Of a stretch of DNA of 64,000 nt, positions 51,201 through 58,356 are shown piece after piece. The translations under genes and the position numbers were made by a program. The notes beneath the pieces were generated by a model, which saw only the letters and a program-made list of their open reading frames with translations, had not been told where the DNA came from and made no database searches. Within the stretch, counting starts at the first letter, position 1; the number at the start of each line of letters is the position of its first letter. The stretch spans positions 17,819-81,818 of the forward strand of contig JAKQOG010000078.1 in NCBI GenBank assembly GCA_029565395.1, in the 5' to 3' direction. Source of the DNA: Candidatus Hydrogenedentota bacterium (GTDB lineage: Bacteria > Hydrogenedentota > Hydrogenedentia > Hydrogenedentales > CAILVY01).

Positions 51201-53185
51201 GCGCAACCTGGCAACCCTATGCGGCCGCGCCGTCGTTTACGTTGTCGGCGGGGACGGGGGGTGTGAAGACGGTGTACTTCAAGGTACGCAACGCGTACGG
51301 CGAATCAGCGCCGGTGAGCGACACTATCAATCTTACCGAACGGACGATCCTGCTTCAGGGCGGCGTGCCGCTGGAGCTGGTGTGGGCGCCTTCGGGCAGT
51401 TACCAGATGGGCCGGTATCCGGGCGAGGCGGACAGCTATACAAACGAAGATCCGCAGCATTGGGTAGCGTTAGCCTATGGGTTCTGGATGGGCAAATACG
51501 AGATCACACAGCAGCAGTGGCTGGCGGTGCAAGGTTCGTGGCCGGGGACAGCGCCCTCGTCAAGCTACGGGTTGGGCAATACCTATCCCGCGTACTACAT
51601 TTCGTGGAATGATGCGAAGAACTTCATCACGACGCTGAACGCGCACATTGTGAGCAGCGGGCAGGGCCCGTTGATGGTTCGTCTGCCGAGCGAGGCGGAG
51701 TGGGAGTATGCGTGCCGCGGGGGCACGGCCACGCGGTTCTACTTTGGCGATTCGACGGGATGCGCGGCGGATTGCACGGATTGCGCGGCGGGCGTGTTGC
51801 CGGGCAACCGGAGCGATTACATGTGGTACTGCGGGAACAACAGTCCGAACGGGAGCAAGCCCGTGGGCGGAAAGACGGCGAATGCCTTTGGGTTGTACGA
51901 CATGAGCGGGAATGTGTACGAGTGGTGCGAAGACGACTACCTCGGGAGTTACACGGGCGCCCCGGCGGATGGGAGTGCGTGGATTAATTCGCCACGGGCC
52001 TCGAACCGGCTGATCCGGGGCGGCGGCTGGAACAACATCGCCGGGTACTGCCGTTCGGCGTATCGGTGCAGCTACGCGCCGGGCAATCGGTACGGCAACT
52101 TCGGGTTCCGCTTGGCCGCAGATAATAGGCCCGTGCTCACCTCCTTCGCCATCAACAGCGGCGCGGCGACGACGTCGGATCCGGTGGTGACGCTGGACAA
52201 CACGGCGGTGAACGGCCCGGTGGACTATATGGCGAGCGAGGCCTCGGACTTTGCGGGCTCAACCTGGCAACCCTATGCGGCCGCGCCGTCGTTCACGTTG
52301 TCCGCGGGTACGGGCGGTGTGAAGACGGTGTACTTCAAGGTACGCAACGCGGGTGGTGAATCGGCGCCGGTGAGCGACACCATCAACCTGACGGAGCGGA
52401 CGATCCTGCTTCCGGGCGGTGTGCCGCTGGAGCTGGTGTGGGCGCCTTCGGGCAGTTACCAGATGGGGCGGTATCCGGGCGAGGTGGACAGCTATACAAA
52501 CGAAGATCCGCAGCATTGGGTAGCGTTAGCCTATGGGTTCTGGATGGGCAAATACGAGATCACACAGCAGCAGTGGCTGGCGGTGCAAGGTTCGTGGCCG
52601 GGTACGGCGCCCTCGTCCACCAACGGTCTTGGGAACACCTATCCCGCGTACTACATTTCGTGGAATGATGCGAAGAATTTCATCACGACGCTGAACGCCT
52701 ACATCGTCAGTTCCGGTCAGGGTCCATTAACGGTGCGTCTGCCGAGCGAGGCGGAGTGGGAGTATGCGTGCCGCGGGGGCACGGCCACGCGGTTCTACTT
52801 TGGCGATTCGACGGGCTGCACGGCGGATTGCACGGATTGCGCGGCGGGCGTGTTGCCGGGCAACCGGAGCGATTACATGTGGTACTGCGGGAACAACAGT
52901 CCGAATGGGAGCAAGCCCGTGGGCGGAAAGACGGCGAATGCCTTTGGGTTGTACGACATGAGCGGGAACGTGTACGAATGGTGCGAAGACGACTACCATT
53001 CGAGCTACACCGGCGCGCCGGCGGATGGGAGTGCGTGGATTTATTCGCCGCGGGCCTCGTACCGGATGATCCGGGGCGGCTACTGGTACTACTACGCCAG
53101 GTACTGTCGGTCGGCGTATCGGAGCTACCTCACGCCGGACGATCGGACCTACGGCATCGGGTTCCGGCTGGTCGCAGTTCAGTAA
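48296..53185 (+). CDS. Giant exported protein with three tandem FGE/C-type-lectin-like modules
   Basis: 1629 aa. Signal peptide (RQVISILIAVFCGISLGAQA); two Ig-like domains (to about 235; the first SbsA-like); a sorting-tail-like segment at about 238-262 (WPAGFALLAAGLFLLRNRKR), directly followed by a second signal-peptide-like stretch ending SSVAFAQA (about 282); a MopE-like metal motif (GGDCNDADADINPG, about 414-450); three InlB/Bacteroides-type repeats (about 451-662); then three FGE-sulfatase-like domains (about 663-921, 1016-1273, 1368-1629) separated by Ig-like linkers. Each FGE module carries LPSEAEWEYACRGG, DMSGNVYEWCEDDY and RMIRGG, ending in a hypervariable tail and GFRL. The FGE Cys pair is incomplete, so ligand binding is likelier than catalysis. 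ATG 48296 has GGAGGG 6 bases upstream; GTG 48263 is the alternative. Confidence 0.88.
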   Translation: MRQVISILIAVFCGISLGAQALTGSGDSAAGPLETVPPSLHSVSAATEGSLSAAFSEPMLAPGVTTPGNYAVSGLGAGTLTATPANVSGTGPYTLSWTSGEMLDGASVTVTATGLQDAVGNLIDPAHNNASCAGIGIAPVFSNLTATPAQAAKGDTVTITFMASEELLSDSEVEVNGHAATRSGSGKAVDYTYEYTVLESDPLGMAAVAVSGFDLAGNPGAVSGNGILEITASETAVPLYAWPAGFALLAAGLFLLRNRKRRLGAALFMVAALLASSVAFAQAPTVSNVTFSQGPNGTTGTQVDIYYDLVAPNGPCAITVSLSEDGGADGYVHPVTSVTGDIAGVNTGTGKHIVWDIQADYPEKNMPNARLRVTADDGAVLSQYYRDNDIDTWGKDGDTQMLVSPVAPYTATRGGDCNDADADINPGVEEICSNLIDDNCDARTDEGCQRTLTYTAGDNGSISGISPQTVNYGQSGTPVMAVPDTGYHFAQWSDGNTDNPRTDTDVTTDITVTATFAIDRYDITCNVVGNGTCTANPAAVDHGNTSDIAVTPEAGWHIVSVVDSEEGPKSGSYTTTPVTANRTVTATFAINTYDITCNVVGNGTCTANPATVDHGGTSDITFAPDTGWYLLSVVDSVEGPKCNAYTTSPVVENRTVTATFSSDRVVMLPGCIPIELVWVPSGSFQMGRYPGEADSYSREDPQHGVTLAYGFWMGKHEITQQQWLAVQGSWPGTAPSSSYGLGNTYPAYYISWNDAKNFITTLNAYIVSSGQGPLTVRLPSEAQWEYACRGGTATRFYFGDSTGCAADCTDCAAGVLPGNRSDYMWYCGNNSPFGSKPVGGKTANAFGLYDMSGNVYEWCEDDYHGSYTGAPADGSAWIDSPRATYRMIRGGHGNGNARYCRSAFRNADTPDSRTYGIGFRLAADNRPVLTSFAINSGAATTTDPVVTLDNTAVNGPVDYMASEASDFAGATWQPYAAAPSFTLSAGTGGVKTVYFKVRNAYGESAPVSDTINLTERTILLQGGVPLELVWAPSGSYQMGRYPGEADSYTNEDPQHWVALAYGFWMGKYEITQQQWLAVQGSWPGTAPSSSYGLGNTYPAYYISWNDAKNFITTLNAHIVSSGQGPLMVRLPSEAEWEYACRGGTATRFYFGDSTGCAADCTDCAAGVLPGNRSDYMWYCGNNSPNGSKPVGGKTANAFGLYDMSGNVYEWCEDDYLGSYTGAPADGSAWINSPRASNRLIRGGGWNNIAGYCRSAYRCSYAPGNRYGNFGFRLAADNRPVLTSFAINSGAATTSDPVVTLDNTAVNGPVDYMASEASDFAGSTWQPYAAAPSFTLSAGTGGVKTVYFKVRNAGGESAPVSDTINLTERTILLPGGVPLELVWAPSGSYQMGRYPGEVDSYTNEDPQHWVALAYGFWMGKYEITQQQWLAVQGSWPGTAPSSTNGLGNTYPAYYISWNDAKNFITTLNAYIVSSGQGPLTVRLPSEAEWEYACRGGTATRFYFGDSTGCTADCTDCAAGVLPGNRSDYMWYCGNNSPNGSKPVGGKTANAFGLYDMSGNVYEWCEDDYHSSYTGAPADGSAWIYSPRASYRMIRGGYWYYYARYCRSAYRSYLTPDDRTYGIGFRLVAVQ
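50930..51055 (+). other. DGR-like variable region 1 (VR1)
   Basis: C-terminal stretch of FGE module 1, protein RGGHGNGNARYCRSAFR then NADTPDSRTYGIGF. It aligns without gaps to VR2 and VR3, but differs at many codons of AAC/AAT type, whereas flanks are near-identical. This is the position of the variable region in FGE/C-type-lectin proteins targeted by diversity-generating retroelements. Confidence 0.6.
51986..52111 (+). other. DGR-like variable region 2 (VR2)
   Basis: Same position in module 2: RGGGWNNIAGYCRSAYR then CSYAPGNRYGNFGF. Retains AAC at several positions changed in VR1 or VR3. Two silent third-base differences (TGC for TGT, CGT for CGG) are not adenine-related and show ordinary drift too. 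Confidence 0.6.
53042..53167 (+). other. DGR-like variable region 3 (VR3)
   Basis: Same position in module 3, at the very C-terminus of the protein: RGGYWYYYARYCRSAYR then SYLTPDDRTYGIGF. Four TAC codons replace AAC/GGC/ATC/CAC codons of the other modules. Located 18 bases before the stop and about 60 bases before a GC-rich hairpin. Confidence 0.6.
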
Positions 53186-53520
53186 TTCCTGTCGAGTCAG
53201 GTCATTATCGTGTTTTTAAATAAACGAGGAGGCTTGTAGCGAAGCCTCCGAGGCGAATAGTTCCAGGCCTCTTTGCGGCCTCGCGCCTTTGCGTTTATGA
53301 TCTCAACGCGAAGGCCCCGCCTTTCTAGGCTGCTTCAGATAACCAACGCGCCGCAAAGATTCGCAGGCAAGACAACGTCAAAGCAAATTCTTGCGCGGTT
53401 GACAGGGTTTGCGCGGAAAGCTAAGATAGGAAAATGAACGCCGTTAACGGGATAGTGGCGGTGTTTAGGTGTTCAATGGCCTTTTAGCGGGATAGTTGTG
53501 CAAAAAAAAGGAATCCTGAT
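53186..53520. other. Non-coding region after the giant gene, with hairpin
   Basis: 335 bases without a gene. Starts with an 8-bp hairpin GGAGGCTT-GTAGCG-AAGCCTCC (53228-53249), 43 bases after the stop codon. It then has low-complexity CTTTGCGG/CCTTTGCG text, and two related TAACGGGATAGT / TAGCGGGATAGT motifs near 53450-53495. No template repeat or reverse-transcriptase fragment is present. Confidence 0.6.
53228..53249 (+). promoter_or_regulatory. 8-bp hairpin downstream of VR3
   Basis: GGAGGCTT pairs with AAGCCTCC around a 6-base loop. It is not followed by a T-run, so it is a poor terminator. In the Bordetella phage DGR an 8-bp hairpin/cruciform downstream of the variable repeat is needed for efficient retrohoming; the placement here is comparable. 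Confidence 0.45.
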
Positions 53521-54858
53521 ATGCAAAAGCGCGTTTCTAGCCGTATGATGGCGGCTACACTATTGATCTTGGCCGTCACCCCTGCCGTCCTGGCATGGGA
53601 ACATCACCCGTTAATCACTCAACCAGTGGTCTCGACGATGCCAGAAGTGGCGTATGCCATACCGACCATGGCCAGAACCCTGGAAGATTTTCTATTGGCG
53701 GAGGAGGAAGGTATTGCGGCGCTTCTGGCGCAAGAGGAAGAATGGGCAAAGGCCAACCTGGCGTGGTATGCCCCCTGCCCGGTGACGTTGAGATTTGAAG
53801 CCGATGGAAACGGGGACACGATCCGCGAGCGCTTTTTCAGGGCGATTCGCGTTAATCCCACCATGAAGACCCCGCTCTATTTATGTTCCCTGGCCGGCGC
53901 CAAAACGGCAAAACGGCAAATAGCCCCCAGTGACGTCTCTATTCTTGAAGATACGTCAAACCTTTCCATTTTTGATTTTTTAGGGGTGGAGGCAGGGGAT
54001 TTGGTGCATCCGGCGGATATTGTAACCACCGCCAGCAATGAACCGGACTACGGATTGGATGTGGGTTTGTTTGAAGATAATGGCACGGCGTTTGGACTGG
54101 AATATGGGTTTGGGATTCAGCCTTTTGGCAATCCTAATCTTGACTTTGGATCGCAAGCCCCCTTCCACATGGGTTTTTATCATGAATCGAAGATCGTCTT
54201 TTTCTTTGCCTCGTTTCTCAAACAATCCTATCCGGAATACCGCATTCACCTGTTTAAATCGCTGTCGGAATACGCCTTTGCCCATGGTGAATATTATTGG
54301 GGCTGGCGGTTCATGGGCTGGGGACTCCATTACATGGCCGACCTCTCCATGCCGTATCACACCACCGTGCTGCCTGGTTACAGCACGATCCGCATGCTCA
54401 TCATCAATCTCTTAAATATGCTCGGATGGACCACTCCACAGGAAAACGCGCTGCAATTGGTTTCCAACCGGCACATGGCCCTGGAAATTTTCGAGGGAGA
54501 CTTGTTGGCGCAGGCTACCCAGGATCATAACACCCTGGATACGGTGATGGCCGCATTGATGCAACCCCGGGAGATACCAGCCTACACCGACGACATCCCC
54601 CGCGGTCGATTGGCCGAGGCATCCCATGGCATGTCGAAACAGGTAGACAAAGAGATCGCCAAGTACATGCCTTCCGAATTTGTTTCGGATCCAGATGTTG
54701 AATTGATGGGCCTCGAAGAGCGGTATCAGCTTGTTGAGATGATTGAGGCGGATTACGGCCCCGGAGCCGTGAACACACTAAATCGGATGAACGCCAGTCT
54801 CCTTTCCTCCTTCGCTGTATACGGGCGGAGTTATGTCCTGGCGATTTTGAGTGAATAG
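53521..54858 (+). CDS. Zinc-dependent phospholipase C / P1-nuclease-like exported protein
   Basis: 445 aa. Signal peptide (MAATLLILAVTPAVLA) cleaved before WEHHP, giving an N-terminal Trp that in this fold ligates zinc through its backbone. Further ligand candidates are HPADIVTTASNEPDYG, FGSQAPFHMGFYHES and the family-like GWGLHYMADLSMPYHTT (HYxxDxxxPxH). This pattern suits the zinc phospholipase C/S1-P1 nuclease superfamily, with a phosphodiesterase activity on lipid or nucleic acid; remote similarity, so substrate is open. AAAGGAA precedes the ATG. Confidence 0.65.
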   Translation: MQKRVSSRMMAATLLILAVTPAVLAWEHHPLITQPVVSTMPEVAYAIPTMARTLEDFLLAEEEGIAALLAQEEEWAKANLAWYAPCPVTLRFEADGNGDTIRERFFRAIRVNPTMKTPLYLCSLAGAKTAKRQIAPSDVSILEDTSNLSIFDFLGVEAGDLVHPADIVTTASNEPDYGLDVGLFEDNGTAFGLEYGFGIQPFGNPNLDFGSQAPFHMGFYHESKIVFFFASFLKQSYPEYRIHLFKSLSEYAFAHGEYYWGWRFMGWGLHYMADLSMPYHTTVLPGYSTIRMLIINLLNMLGWTTPQENALQLVSNRHMALEIFEGDLLAQATQDHNTLDTVMAALMQPREIPAYTDDIPRGRLAEASHGMSKQVDKEIAKYMPSEFVSDPDVELMGLEERYQLVEMIEADYGPGAVNTLNRMNASLLSSFAVYGRSYVLAILSE

Positions 54859-55102
54859 ACATTGGCGCCAATGGCACATGTTGAAGGGATTTTTTGATTT
54901 GAAGTGTTTTGAATTCGGGATTATCAAAACATTTTGGGGCAAAAGATTCCCTAAATAAAAGCATTTGCGGCCAGCAATCTCATGATGAGTGCCCTCCCGA
55001 ATGGTGCGGGCTCCCATGTGCCATGAGAATAACAAGTGCTTCTGTAGACAGGACGTTGGTGGAATGGTGCGGACCTTGTGTGACGATGGAAAGAGAGGAG
55101 CC

Positions 55103-57469
55103 GTGTGGAAGAAGAAAAGGTTTTGGGAATACAAAGTTTGGGGTATGTGGGTTGTTTTGGGGATGGCGGTATTGGGGATGACGTCACTACATGCACTTAC
55201 CTTGTCGGAACAAGGAGTTGCTAAAGTGGTGATTGTGACAGGGGTTTCACCGGCGCCGGATGAGGTAATGGCGTCGAAGGAGTTGTTGGAATACTGTAAG
55301 AAAATTACGGGGGCGGATTTCCGGGTTGTCGCGGAGGGTGCACAGGAAGGTGTGGCGAGTGTGTTTGTGGGGGATACGGAGTTTGCACGGGCGCATGGGA
55401 TTCTGGTCGCAGAGATGGCGGCGGAGCAATGGGTTATTCGCACAGTGGATGGGGGGGTGGTGTTGGCGGGGGGGCGACCCCGGGGCACATTATATGCGGT
55501 GTATCGGTTTTTGGAAGAGGTGCTGGGGGTGCGTTGGTGGAACGCGTATGAGGAGAGCGTTCCATTCCGTCCGGATCTGGCCATCGATTCGCTTGAACTC
55601 AAGGGTGCGCCGGGTTTCCGGTACCGGGATATTTATATGTTGTATGCGGGGGATGGCGGGCGGTTCGCGGCGCGGAACCGTCTAAACCGGGATGGCGATG
55701 CAGGCATCTCGCCGGCGTATGGCGGGGAAATGGGGTATGGCCCGCCGTATCACGTACACACATTCAATATGTACATTCCGCCTGAACAATATTTTGACGA
55801 ACATCCCGAATGGTTTTCGCTGGTGAACGGCAAGCGGGATGCGAAGCGCAAGCAGTTGTGTTTAAGCAATGGGGAGCTTCGCGGGGTGTTTCTGGAGAAG
55901 TTGAAAGAGTATATCCGAACGTCGCGGGAGAAGGCAGCCAAAGCGGGCACCCCCGCGCCGCAGGTTTTTGACGTTTCGCAGAATGACTGGGGTGGCATGT
56001 GCCAATGCGAGGCGTGTCAGGCGATCGCGAAGACGGAGGAGTCGGAAGCGGGGCCGCTGTTGGATTTTGTGAATTATCTTGCGGATGGCATTCGCGGGGA
56101 ATATCCCGATGTGTGGATCGACACGCTTGCCTACATGATGACCCAGAAGCCGCCGAAGACCATTCGGCCGCGGGACCATGTGATCATCCGGTTGTGTGAT
56201 ACGGGGAGCAATTTCACGAAGCCCATTACGGATTTGGAAAACACGGCTTTTCGGGAATGCGTGGAACGGTGGGCGAAGGTGGCGCAGAATCTGCGCATCT
56301 GGGATTATGCGGTCACGTATGCGCCTTATTATGGACTGCCCTTGCCGACGGTTCAGACCTATCAGCCGGATTATGTGTTTTTTCAGCAGCATCAGGTGGA
56401 AGGGGTGTTCACGGAGCTTGAATATCCCATTTTGGCGGATATGCGGGATTATAAGGTGTGGATGATGATGAAATTGCTGGAGGATCCCGGTCGGGATTAT
56501 GCGGCGCTTCGCAAAACGTTCCTGAATGGTTTTTATGGGAAGTCCGGCGCATTTATCGAACAGTATCTTAACCGGTTGGAGGGGGCTTCGGAGCAGAAGC
56601 CGTCGTACCTGAGCATGGGTGCGTCGCCTTCGCAATACCGGTATTTGGATCTGGGGTTAGTATTGGGCGCACAGGATCTTTTTGATCAGGCGGAAACGGC
56701 GGCAGAGGGGGATGCAGTGCTGCTGAGGCGGGTCCGTCATGCCCGGCTCCCGCTGGATCGTGCAACCTTGGTCTTATGGCCGAAACTGCTGGCGGAGTGG
56801 ACACGATCTGACAAGCCGCAGGAAACCTGCCCGTTGAACCGGGATTCGGTGGCCGTTCGTGCCAAGGATACATGGTATACGCAGATCGATTTCCGGATGG
56901 CAGAATCGGCACGCGCACAGGCGCGGACGGAGGCTGATGAGGAGTTAAGCACAGTGTGCGCGCGGGCGGCCATGGTGGCCCTGCCGGAGAAATTCCGCGG
57001 GGCGCCGCCGAGCCGGGTGTTCGATTTTCCAGCGGACCGGTCGCGGAATTGGCAGGATCTCGCAAAGCGGGTAAAGGATGCGGAAGCGGAGTCCGGCGTG
57101 GCGAACCGGCTTGAAATTAGTGATGAAGAGATGAAGAAGTATGCGTTGCCCATGCCGTGGGGGCTGTATGATGTTAAAAATAAGCGCAGCGGCGGTGCTG
57201 GGGTCATCCGTCCGGACGATGTGGAAGGCCCGGGATACCACTGGTACAAACTGGGGGATTTTCCCATCAAGACGTCGTATTACCTTTATTTCTTCTGGAG
57301 CTGGGTTATCCAGGTGGATTTGGAAGAAGCCGTGGACGATGCGCATCCTGACCGACTGTTTGAGATTTGGGCGCGGATTAAGTTTGAAGGCTCCGGATTC
57401 CCGCATGGAAAATCCGGCGATAAAAACGCTATTTATGTCGAACGGGTCATAGTAGTCAAAAAACTGTAA
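55103..57469 (+). CDS. DUF4838 exported glycosidase-like protein
   Basis: About 788 aa. Basic n-region and signal peptide (WKKKRFWEYK, MWVVLGMAVLGMTSLHA), an N-terminal alpha-glucuronidase-like alpha/beta domain (about 25-145: MASKELLEYCKKITG, GRPRGTLYAVYRFLEEVLGVRWW), then the DUF4838 TIM-barrel region (about 150-520: HTFNMYIPPEQYF, DVSQNDWGGMCQCEACQ, DYALRIWDYAV-like NLRIWDYAVTYAPYYGLP). Predicted to act on acidic or complex glycans; activity is unproven for the family. Start uncertain: GTG 55103 (GAGAGGAG just upstream), ATG 55064 or ATG 54989. Confidence 0.8.
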   Translation: MWKKKRFWEYKVWGMWVVLGMAVLGMTSLHALTLSEQGVAKVVIVTGVSPAPDEVMASKELLEYCKKITGADFRVVAEGAQEGVASVFVGDTEFARAHGILVAEMAAEQWVIRTVDGGVVLAGGRPRGTLYAVYRFLEEVLGVRWWNAYEESVPFRPDLAIDSLELKGAPGFRYRDIYMLYAGDGGRFAARNRLNRDGDAGISPAYGGEMGYGPPYHVHTFNMYIPPEQYFDEHPEWFSLVNGKRDAKRKQLCLSNGELRGVFLEKLKEYIRTSREKAAKAGTPAPQVFDVSQNDWGGMCQCEACQAIAKTEESEAGPLLDFVNYLADGIRGEYPDVWIDTLAYMMTQKPPKTIRPRDHVIIRLCDTGSNFTKPITDLENTAFRECVERWAKVAQNLRIWDYAVTYAPYYGLPLPTVQTYQPDYVFFQQHQVEGVFTELEYPILADMRDYKVWMMMKLLEDPGRDYAALRKTFLNGFYGKSGAFIEQYLNRLEGASEQKPSYLSMGASPSQYRYLDLGLVLGAQDLFDQAETAAEGDAVLLRRVRHARLPLDRATLVLWPKLLAEWTRSDKPQETCPLNRDSVAVRAKDTWYTQIDFRMAESARAQARTEADEELSTVCARAAMVALPEKFRGAPPSRVFDFPADRSRNWQDLAKRVKDAEAESGVANRLEISDEEMKKYALPMPWGLYDVKNKRSGGAGVIRPDDVEGPGYHWYKLGDFPIKTSYYLYFFWSWVIQVDLEEAVDDAHPDRLFEIWARIKFEGSGFPHGKSGDKNAIYVERVIVVKKL

Positions 57470-57479
57470 CTATTTGAGG

Positions 57480-58340
57480 TTATAAGGTTTCGGTGAGGGC
57501 GATGATCTCGCTGAATTTTCCGGAGGTGAGCAGTTCAGGATACTGTTTGAACGCTCCATTACCGATATTGCGCCAGGCAGTCCAAATAGCCTGATTGGGT
57601 CCGGTAAGGGTCATCTGACGATCTACGAGGGCTTGTTCGGCGCGCAGGAACTGAAGGCGGGTGGGTTCATCCCAGGAAGGCATGTTCCACGCAAGATGGG
57701 TGAGCCGCTTGATGATGGCCTCGCAGAACGTTTTACCGTCCTCTGCTTTGGCGAATTTTTTGGGGTCGCGTCCGCCAACACCTTGGTAGGGTTCTTTGTC
57801 GAGGCGGTTAACGTCTACTTTGTCTGGAAACAGGTGCATCATGATAGAGGTTTCGAAATAGGCGGCATGGTCGCCGACGTATCCCACATCGAGAGCGAGG
57901 AAGTATTCCGGGGTGCCGAGGATGGGAATATCGAGAAGTTTGGTCATGCGCACGGCGGTATCCCGGACGGCAATCTGTTGGGCCGCGCCGTAATGACCGG
58001 TGAGGAGGATAACGGCTTTGAATCCGTTGCGTTTGGCTTCGGCACAGAGGCGTTCGAGCCACGGACGGAGGGTATGGGCATCGAGGGAGTCTTCCGGATC
58101 GATGATGAAGGTAAGCGGTTCGCTGAGTCCGCCTACGCCTCCGTAGAGAGGAGGGTGCACGAGACCGCCTCCTTGTAGCGCGGCGCGGATGCAGAGTTCA
58201 TGAGCTTTCACGGTATCGAGCCCCAGGATGTTATGCAGGCCATGCCATTCGATGGTTCCCATGGGGATGTATAAGGTGGGGCAGGCTGCTTTGGCTTCTT
58301 CGACTTCGCGCGGCATCATATATTCGAGTCGGACTTCCAT
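57480..58340 (-). CDS. Creatininase-family amidohydrolase
   Basis: 286 aa, creatininase superfamily (metal-dependent amidohydrolases; also FAPy/deformylase-like and mycofactocin MftE enzymes). Metal-ligand blocks are seen in the family order: PMGTIEWHGLHNILGLDT, LLTGHYGAAQQ and GDHAAYFETSIMM. Substrate unknown. ATG 58340 with GGAGG 7 bases upstream. It follows the GH51 gene by 16 bases on the same strand, so the two are probably co-transcribed. Confidence 0.85.
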   Translation of the reverse strand: MEVRLEYMMPREVEEAKAACPTLYIPMGTIEWHGLHNILGLDTVKAHELCIRAALQGGGLVHPPLYGGVGGLSEPLTFIIDPEDSLDAHTLRPWLERLCAEAKRNGFKAVILLTGHYGAAQQIAVRDTAVRMTKLLDIPILGTPEYFLALDVGYVGDHAAYFETSIMMHLFPDKVDVNRLDKEPYQGVGGRDPKKFAKAEDGKTFCEAIIKRLTHLAWNMPSWDEPTRLQFLRAEQALVDRQMTLTGPNQAIWTAWRNIGNGAFKQYPELLTSGKFSEIIALTETL

Positions 58341-58356
58341 GGTTGTTCCTCCATAG

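Larger units (their letters stand above)
50285..53167 (+). repeat. Three tandem FGE modules, 1056-bp period
   Basis: Equivalent points of the three modules (for example the codons for ELVW near 50321, 51377 and 52433, and RGG at 50959, 52015, 53071) are exactly 1056 bp apart, so there is no net insertion or deletion. Most of each unit is near-identical, but patches are shared by different pairs: modules 1 and 2 share the SSSYGLGN coding patch, modules 1 and 3 share AYIVSSGQGP. This indicates gene conversion or shuffling. Confidence 0.9.

Noticed and set aside
48263..53520. Search for a template repeat, reverse transcriptase or Avd gene near the variable modules
   Set aside because: None seen; no AAC-rich repeat matching the variable tails on either strand of the window, and no protein resembling a reverse transcriptase.
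54860..54873. 14-bp perfect palindrome CATTGGCGCCAATG after the phospholipase-like gene
   Set aside because: No loop, and the T-run lies about 20 bases away, so not a convincing terminator; a single site gives no basis for an operator call.
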